Positions 60,142 through 64,000 of a DNA stretch of 64,000 nucleotides are shown here, one piece after another. The notes beneath the pieces were generated by a model. It did no database searches, had not been told where the DNA came from, and saw only the letters and a list, made by a program, of their open reading frames with translations. Made by a program: the position numbers and the translations under genes. The DNA lies in NCBI GenBank assembly GCA_032871835.1, contig CM065296.1, forward strand, positions 55,457,288 to 55,521,287. Reading direction: 5' to 3'. This DNA comes from Dipteronia dyeriana. Lineage: Eukaryota; Streptophyta; Magnoliopsida; Sapindales; Sapindaceae. The stretch's first letter is position 1. Each line of letters opens with the position of its first letter.

Positions 60142-61281
60142 TGATATGAACCTCATCAAGAGCAGTGAGACCCGGAACCAATATATGGTAACGAAAATTT
60201 ATTTTCTAATCAAGTTTTTAAACAAGAATATTATCGGACGGCGACCTGTTTTCTATATGCAGATAAGAACCAACGGTATCAAGAAAATTGTAGATGCCAC
60301 ACTCAAGAATAAGAAAGAAGGTGAGTGATAAGTCAAGGTTTGAAAGCCACAAGGTTTGACCTTGATAAGTTCACAAGTTCTATGAAGAACCAAAGAGAAA
60401 ATTCTCTCAAATTTATTTCTATTCAAAATCTATCCTCAAATTACATCAATTGGTACATTTTATACTAAAAATATCTAAGACCTAAAACGGAATAAATATT
60501 AGGAAATTAATGCCTTACAATCATGAAAATAAATGCAAACAAATTTAGGAAATATATAAATAGATACTAAACTAGCAACAATTGACTTGTTTCCTAATTG
60601 GAAAGCTAAATCTGGAAACAAATCAGCCCCTTAATTTGGGAAACAAATCAACTATAATTTCTTATAAATTAAAAGGAAATAAATCTGCCAAAGTTGACTA
60701 TTCTCCTAGCTTGTACCATATGCCCAAGTCTTCCTTATTTGGCCCAATCCATTGTCTTGATGACATTAATTAAGGCTTGGTCTTCATGTTAGCCGAATTT
60801 GGACTTTAACAACTCAGAATCAGCACATCAATAAATGCTTCTTTGATCCTATTGCTTTCATGTAATTGGCCTAACTAGAATATGCAATGGATCCTTTGGT
60901 GACGCTTCTTGATTCTCATAATTCCCCTCTCTTCAAAAGGATTCGTCCTCGAATCTTAACCATAATGTTGTTGATAGTCTGAACCATGAAATATGGTTCC
61001 CCTCTTTTATCTTTGTTTGATGAATCACTTTTGAAAGACATATTTTTTTTTTATATCAATGCTTGGAATCAAGAAAAGAAAAAGAAATAGTTGATATAAG
61101 TTCAACTACACAACCTAAAAAAAATGTACTATTTTTTGTTGGATTTTTTTTTTTATAACGAAACTAATCAAACTTTTTTTTCTTTTGTAAAAAATCTGTT
61201 TTTTTTGTCAAATAGATAAATAGAAGAAGAAGAACAATGATAGATTAAACCTGATTTAGAAGCCTAAGCTCTGATACCAAC
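60142..61281 (-). repeat. H unit 10 (type D)
   Basis: Same marks as unit 4, offset 6,869 bp, with private changes (CAGCCCCTTAATTTG, TTTCTTATAAATTAAAAGG). Confidence 0.85.
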
Positions 61282-62057
61282 TGATATGAACCTCACCAAG
61301 AGCAGTGAGACCCGGAACCAATATATGGTAACGAAGGATCGTTTTCTAATCAAGTTTTTAAACAAGAATATTATCGGACCGCGACCAGTTATCTATATGA
61401 AGATAAGAACCAACGGTATCAAGAAAATTGTAGACGCCACACTCATGAATAAGAAAGAAGGTGAGTGATAAGTCAATGTTTGAACGCCACAAGGTATAAC
61501 CTTGATAAGTTCACAAGTTTTATGAAGAACCAAAGAGAAAATTCTCTCAAATTTATTTCTATTCAAAATCTATCCTCAAATTACATCAGTTGGTTCATTT
61601 TATACTAAAAATATCTAAGACCTAAAAGGGAATAAATATTAGGAAATTAATGCCTTACAATCATGAAAATAAATGCAAACAAATTTAGGAAATAAATAAA
61701 TACTAAACTAGCAACTATTGACTTGCTTCCTAATTGGAAAGCTAAATCTGGAAACAAATCAGCCCTTTAATTTGGGAAACAAAATAACTATAATTCCTTG
61801 GAAATTAAAATGAAATAAATCAGCCAAAGTTGACTATTCTCCTAGCTTGTACCACATGCCCAAGTCTTCCTTATTCGACCCAATCCATTGTCTTGATGAC
61901 ATTAATTAAGGCTTGGTCTTCATGTTAGCCGAATTTGGACTTTAACAACTCAGAATCAGCCCATCAATAAATACTTTTTTGATCCTATTGCTTTCATATA
62001 ATTGGCCCAATTGGAATATGCAATGGATCCTTTGGTGACGCTTCTTGATTCTCATCA
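61282..62057 (-). repeat. H terminal LTR (776 bp, type E head)
   Basis: Complete LTR closing the multimer, ending GATTCTCATCA at 62057, followed by GTTAT. It has no internal region after it, as expected for the outer 5' LTR of a minus-strand element. Confidence 0.9.
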
Positions 62058-62062
62058 GTTAT

Positions 62063-62257
62063 GGGGAAATCAAAGTGCTGTTCTAATTAGCTTTTATCAT
62101 CATTCCATTAATAAAGTGATTAGAATAGTTTCTCTTACTTCAATCTTGAACGATCGGGTTTGTTTTAATTAGTTGGAGGGTGTTAAATTGCATTCCATAT
62201 GTATCATAGCTCTTTAGCTATTGGGGTGTATGGTTGCTAAGTTAATGATTTCCATCA
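62063..62257 (+). repeat. Inverted right LTR of G, last 195 bp
   Basis: Continues the LTR interrupted at 49832: GGGGAAATCAAAGTGCTG to GATTTCCATCA. It is the reverse complement of 32643-32838 with few changes. Confidence 0.85.
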
Positions 62258-63730
62258 AAAGTAATGAGGTTTGGACTCTAGTTCATGGACCTAAGAGCAC
62301 AAATGTCATTGGAACTAAATGGGTGTATAGGAACAAGTCAAATGAGGATGGCAACATTGTGCACAACAAGGCTAGACTTGTAACACAAGGATACTCTCAA
62401 ATTGAGGGTATCAATTTTGTGGAAACTTTTGCTCCGATTGCCCGTCTTGAGTCCATATGGCCTTTCTTGTCCTTATCATGTGTGCACAAGTTCAAATTGC
62501 ATCAAATGGATGTTAAGAGTGTCTTCCTCAATAGCTTCTTTCAATAGGAAGTATTTGTTGAGCAACCCTTTTTTGTGGATCCACACCACCCCAATCTTGT
62601 ATATTGCCTCAAGAAGGCTTTATAATTGTTGAAACAAGAACCAAGGGCTTGGTATGAGTGCTTCCCTAAATTTCTGATTGACAATGACTACTCAGAAGTA
62701 GTGTTGACATGGCCACTCTAGAGGTAGTGTTGCCAAAACCTTATTCATCAAGAGAAATAAAGATGAGCTATTTATAGCTCAAATCTATGTTAAGTACATT
62801 GTGTTTGGCTCCACAAACAAATCTAAAGTCCAACAATTTGCTGATGTTATGTCTCATAAATTTGAGATGAGTCTTGTTAGAGACCTCAATTACTTCCTAG
62901 GTTTGCAAATAAAGTAATTGCATGATGGGATTTCATATCCCAAGATAAGTATGCTAAGAACCTAGTAAAGAAGTTTGGCACTGAGAATGCCAAAAAAATT
63001 GAAGCACCAAAGAGTACCACTTTGAAAGTAATCAAGGATGCTAGTGGCAAAAGTGTGGACCAAAGTCCATATCGTGGCTTGATTAGTAGATTACTTTAAG
63101 TTATCGTAAGTAGGCCTGGTAAGCATTTAATGTGGGTGTGTGTGCAAGGTACCAAGAAGATCCTAAGGACTCTCATCTCTCCTCTGTGAAGAGAATCATT
63201 TGATATGTGAATGGGATATCCAACTATAGGATATGGTATTATTTTAACACTAATGCTAGCTTATTTGGGTTTAATGATGTAGATTGGGTAGGAAATTATG
63301 ATGACAGCAAGAGAACATCGGACGGTTGCTTCTTTCAAGGGAACAACTTGGCATCATGGTTTTACAAGATGAAAATTCTATTTTCTTGTCCACAGCTAAG
63401 GCCGAGTCTATAGCAGCCAGAAATGCTTGCACACAACTCCTCTGGATGAAGCAAATGCTTATGGAATACCGCTATGATCAAGGTACTCTAAACCTTTATT
63501 GTGATAACATGAGTGCAATTAACATTTCAAAGAATACTGTTTAGCACATTAGAACTAAGCATATAGACATTAGACATCACTTTATTAAGGAGCTGGTTGA
63601 AAGCAAATGCAATGCACTTGAACATGTTGGCACAAATGATAAACGAGCGAATTTATTTACAAAGCCCTTAGACTTAACTAGGTTCAACTCACTTAGTAGG
63701 TCTATTGGAATTTTTCATAGGCTTTGATGT
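62258..63730 (+). pseudogene. SIRE-like copia element F: RT and RNase H
   Basis: RT begins KSNEVWTLVHGPKSTNVIGT and KWVYRNKSNEDGNIVHNKAR, then QGYSQIEGINFVETFAPIAR and HQMDVKSVFLN. After a stop at 62545: EVFVEQPFFVDPHHPNLVY. The catalytic box reads YVKYIVFGST where YVDDIVFGST is expected, so both Asp are lost. YFLGLQIK, then RNase H: ISNYRIWYYFNTNASLFGF, DWVGNYDDSKRTSDGCFFQG, KAESIAARNACTQLLWMKQM, LYCDNMSAINISKN, KHIDIRHHFIKELVESK and NLFTKPLD. Frameshifts and stops are frequent. The RNase H text with I-W-Y resembles the SIRE/Maximus lineage. Confidence 0.85.
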
Positions 63731-63850
63731 GTTTTGGTGGTTGACCCCATATGGGGAGCTCAAACAAAGAGAGCAACCTTGTATTGTTGAAATAAACAAA
63801 AAAAATGATGAACTTTATGCTCTTTAATTAATTGCTTGAGAATCTTGGCT

Positions 63851-63890
<40 letters not shown>

Positions 63891-64000
63891 TATAAATGTG
63901 ACTTTGCTTTGTTTGTAATCCATGTCACTTTTATGTTCAAACATGCATTTTTAAAGTAGGAGAATTGATTGGGGGGGAGTACATTTGAATGACCTATAAT
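63731..64000 (+). other. 3' region of F with (AT)n run and G-rich tract
   Basis: Non-coding tail after pol. (AT)n at about 63855-63888. ATTGGGGGGGAGTACATTTG at 63968 resembles the G-rich PPT copies seen near the 3' end of SIRE-type elements; the LTR would begin beyond the window. Confidence 0.6.

Larger units (their letters stand above)
49833..62057 (-). mobile_element. H: tandem multimer of a non-autonomous gypsy element (11 LTRs, 10 internal regions)
   Basis: A single 12.2-kb insertion bounded by TG (49833, the U5 end reversed) and CA (62057, the U3 start reversed), with GTTAT on both sides (49828-49832 and 62058-62062). It starts and ends with a complete LTR. Inside, LTR (about 776-780 bp) and a short internal region (about 360-370 bp) alternate head to tail. 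Each internal region, read on the minus strand, has PBS TGGTATCAGAGC, leader, gag Met with a few codons, pol tail with PPT GAAGAGAGGGGGAA, then the next LTR. Almost all of gag-pol is missing. Mobility would have needed proteins from an autonomous relative; G-type elements are plausible donors. Confidence 0.9.
32643..62257 (-). mobile_element. Ty3/gypsy composite G with inverted LTRs
   Basis: Gag-pol of a chromovirus-like gypsy element on the minus strand, with a minus-strand LTR at the left end (32643-33654) and a plus-strand LTR at the right end (40792-41605 joined to 62063-62257). Both outer termini are the U5 end (TGATGGAAATC... and ...GATTTCCATCA). The 5' LTR, PBS and leader expected upstream of gag are absent; the plus-strand LTR starts exactly with TG at 40792, next to the first gag codons. 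Flanks are AAATC and AAAGT, an imperfect duplication (3 of 5). Insertions I and H and an 8-kb tandem duplication lie inside. No chromodomain follows integrase and pol enters the LTR, which suggests the CRM clade; this is tentative. Confidence 0.75.

Noticed and set aside
49833..62057. CRISPR-like or satellite array unrelated to transposons
   Set aside because: Units are over 1 kb with PBS, PPT and LTR termini in fixed places, so the origin is a retroelement.

Overview
This is plant nuclear DNA, almost certainly from a dicot. It is AT-rich and made of LTR retrotransposons nested inside one another. I find no intact host gene, no rRNA or tRNA gene and no CRISPR array. Every recognisable coding stretch belongs to a mobile element and carries stops, frameshifts or deletions. 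The density of nesting, plus a long retroelement-derived tandem array, suggests heterochromatin; a pericentromeric position is possible but cannot be shown from sequence alone.

Left third (1-32,429). One Ty1/copia family with long LTRs (about 2.1-2.4 kb) dominates. There is a cut LTR at 1-631, a decayed 'putative plant transposon protein' pseudogene (1090-2220), a zone of short GCGACC/GGTCGC motifs (2590-3260) and a second partial LTR (3462-5551). Element A (7910-13443) sits inside an older LTR, D, with target duplication AATTA. Element C lies on the minus strand (14381-22182); its 5' LTR was itself hit by a 1.59-kb insertion, by a solo LTR with duplication GTAAC, and carries a LINE reverse-transcriptase scrap. 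Element B (23691-32429) has both LTRs and a perfect TGTGT duplication but lacks protease and most of RNase H.

Right half (32,435-64,000). A SIRE-like copia element, F, is split: its left stub ends at 32642 and its RT resumes at 62258, about 29.6 kb away. Between them is a composite around a Ty3/gypsy chromovirus-like element, G. G is abnormal. Its gag-pol is on the minus strand, but it is flanked by two LTRs in opposite orientation, so both outer termini are the 3' (U5) end of the LTR. Its pol frame runs through the polypurine tract into the LTR.

A second, related non-autonomous family occurs twice inside G. Insertion I (34075-36956, duplication ATAAT) also has U5 ends at both termini and contains a foldback with arms of about 350 bp. 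Insertion H (49833-62057, duplication GTTAT) is a head-to-tail multimer of 11 LTRs and 10 short internal regions, with a unit of about 1.14 kb. Each unit keeps LTR, PBS, leader, the first gag codons, the pol tail and PPT, and has lost the rest of gag-pol. H has a higher-order period of six units (about 6.87 kb) and mosaic units. An 8-kb tandem duplication (36949-44952 and 44953-about 53176) doubled most of G's gag-pol, its inverted LTR and the start of the array; premature stops shared by the two copies show G was dead before the duplication.

The strongest candidate for something undescribed is this combination: a retrotransposon-derived tandem multimer that integrated as one unit with target duplication, next to two insertions whose termini are both U5 ends.
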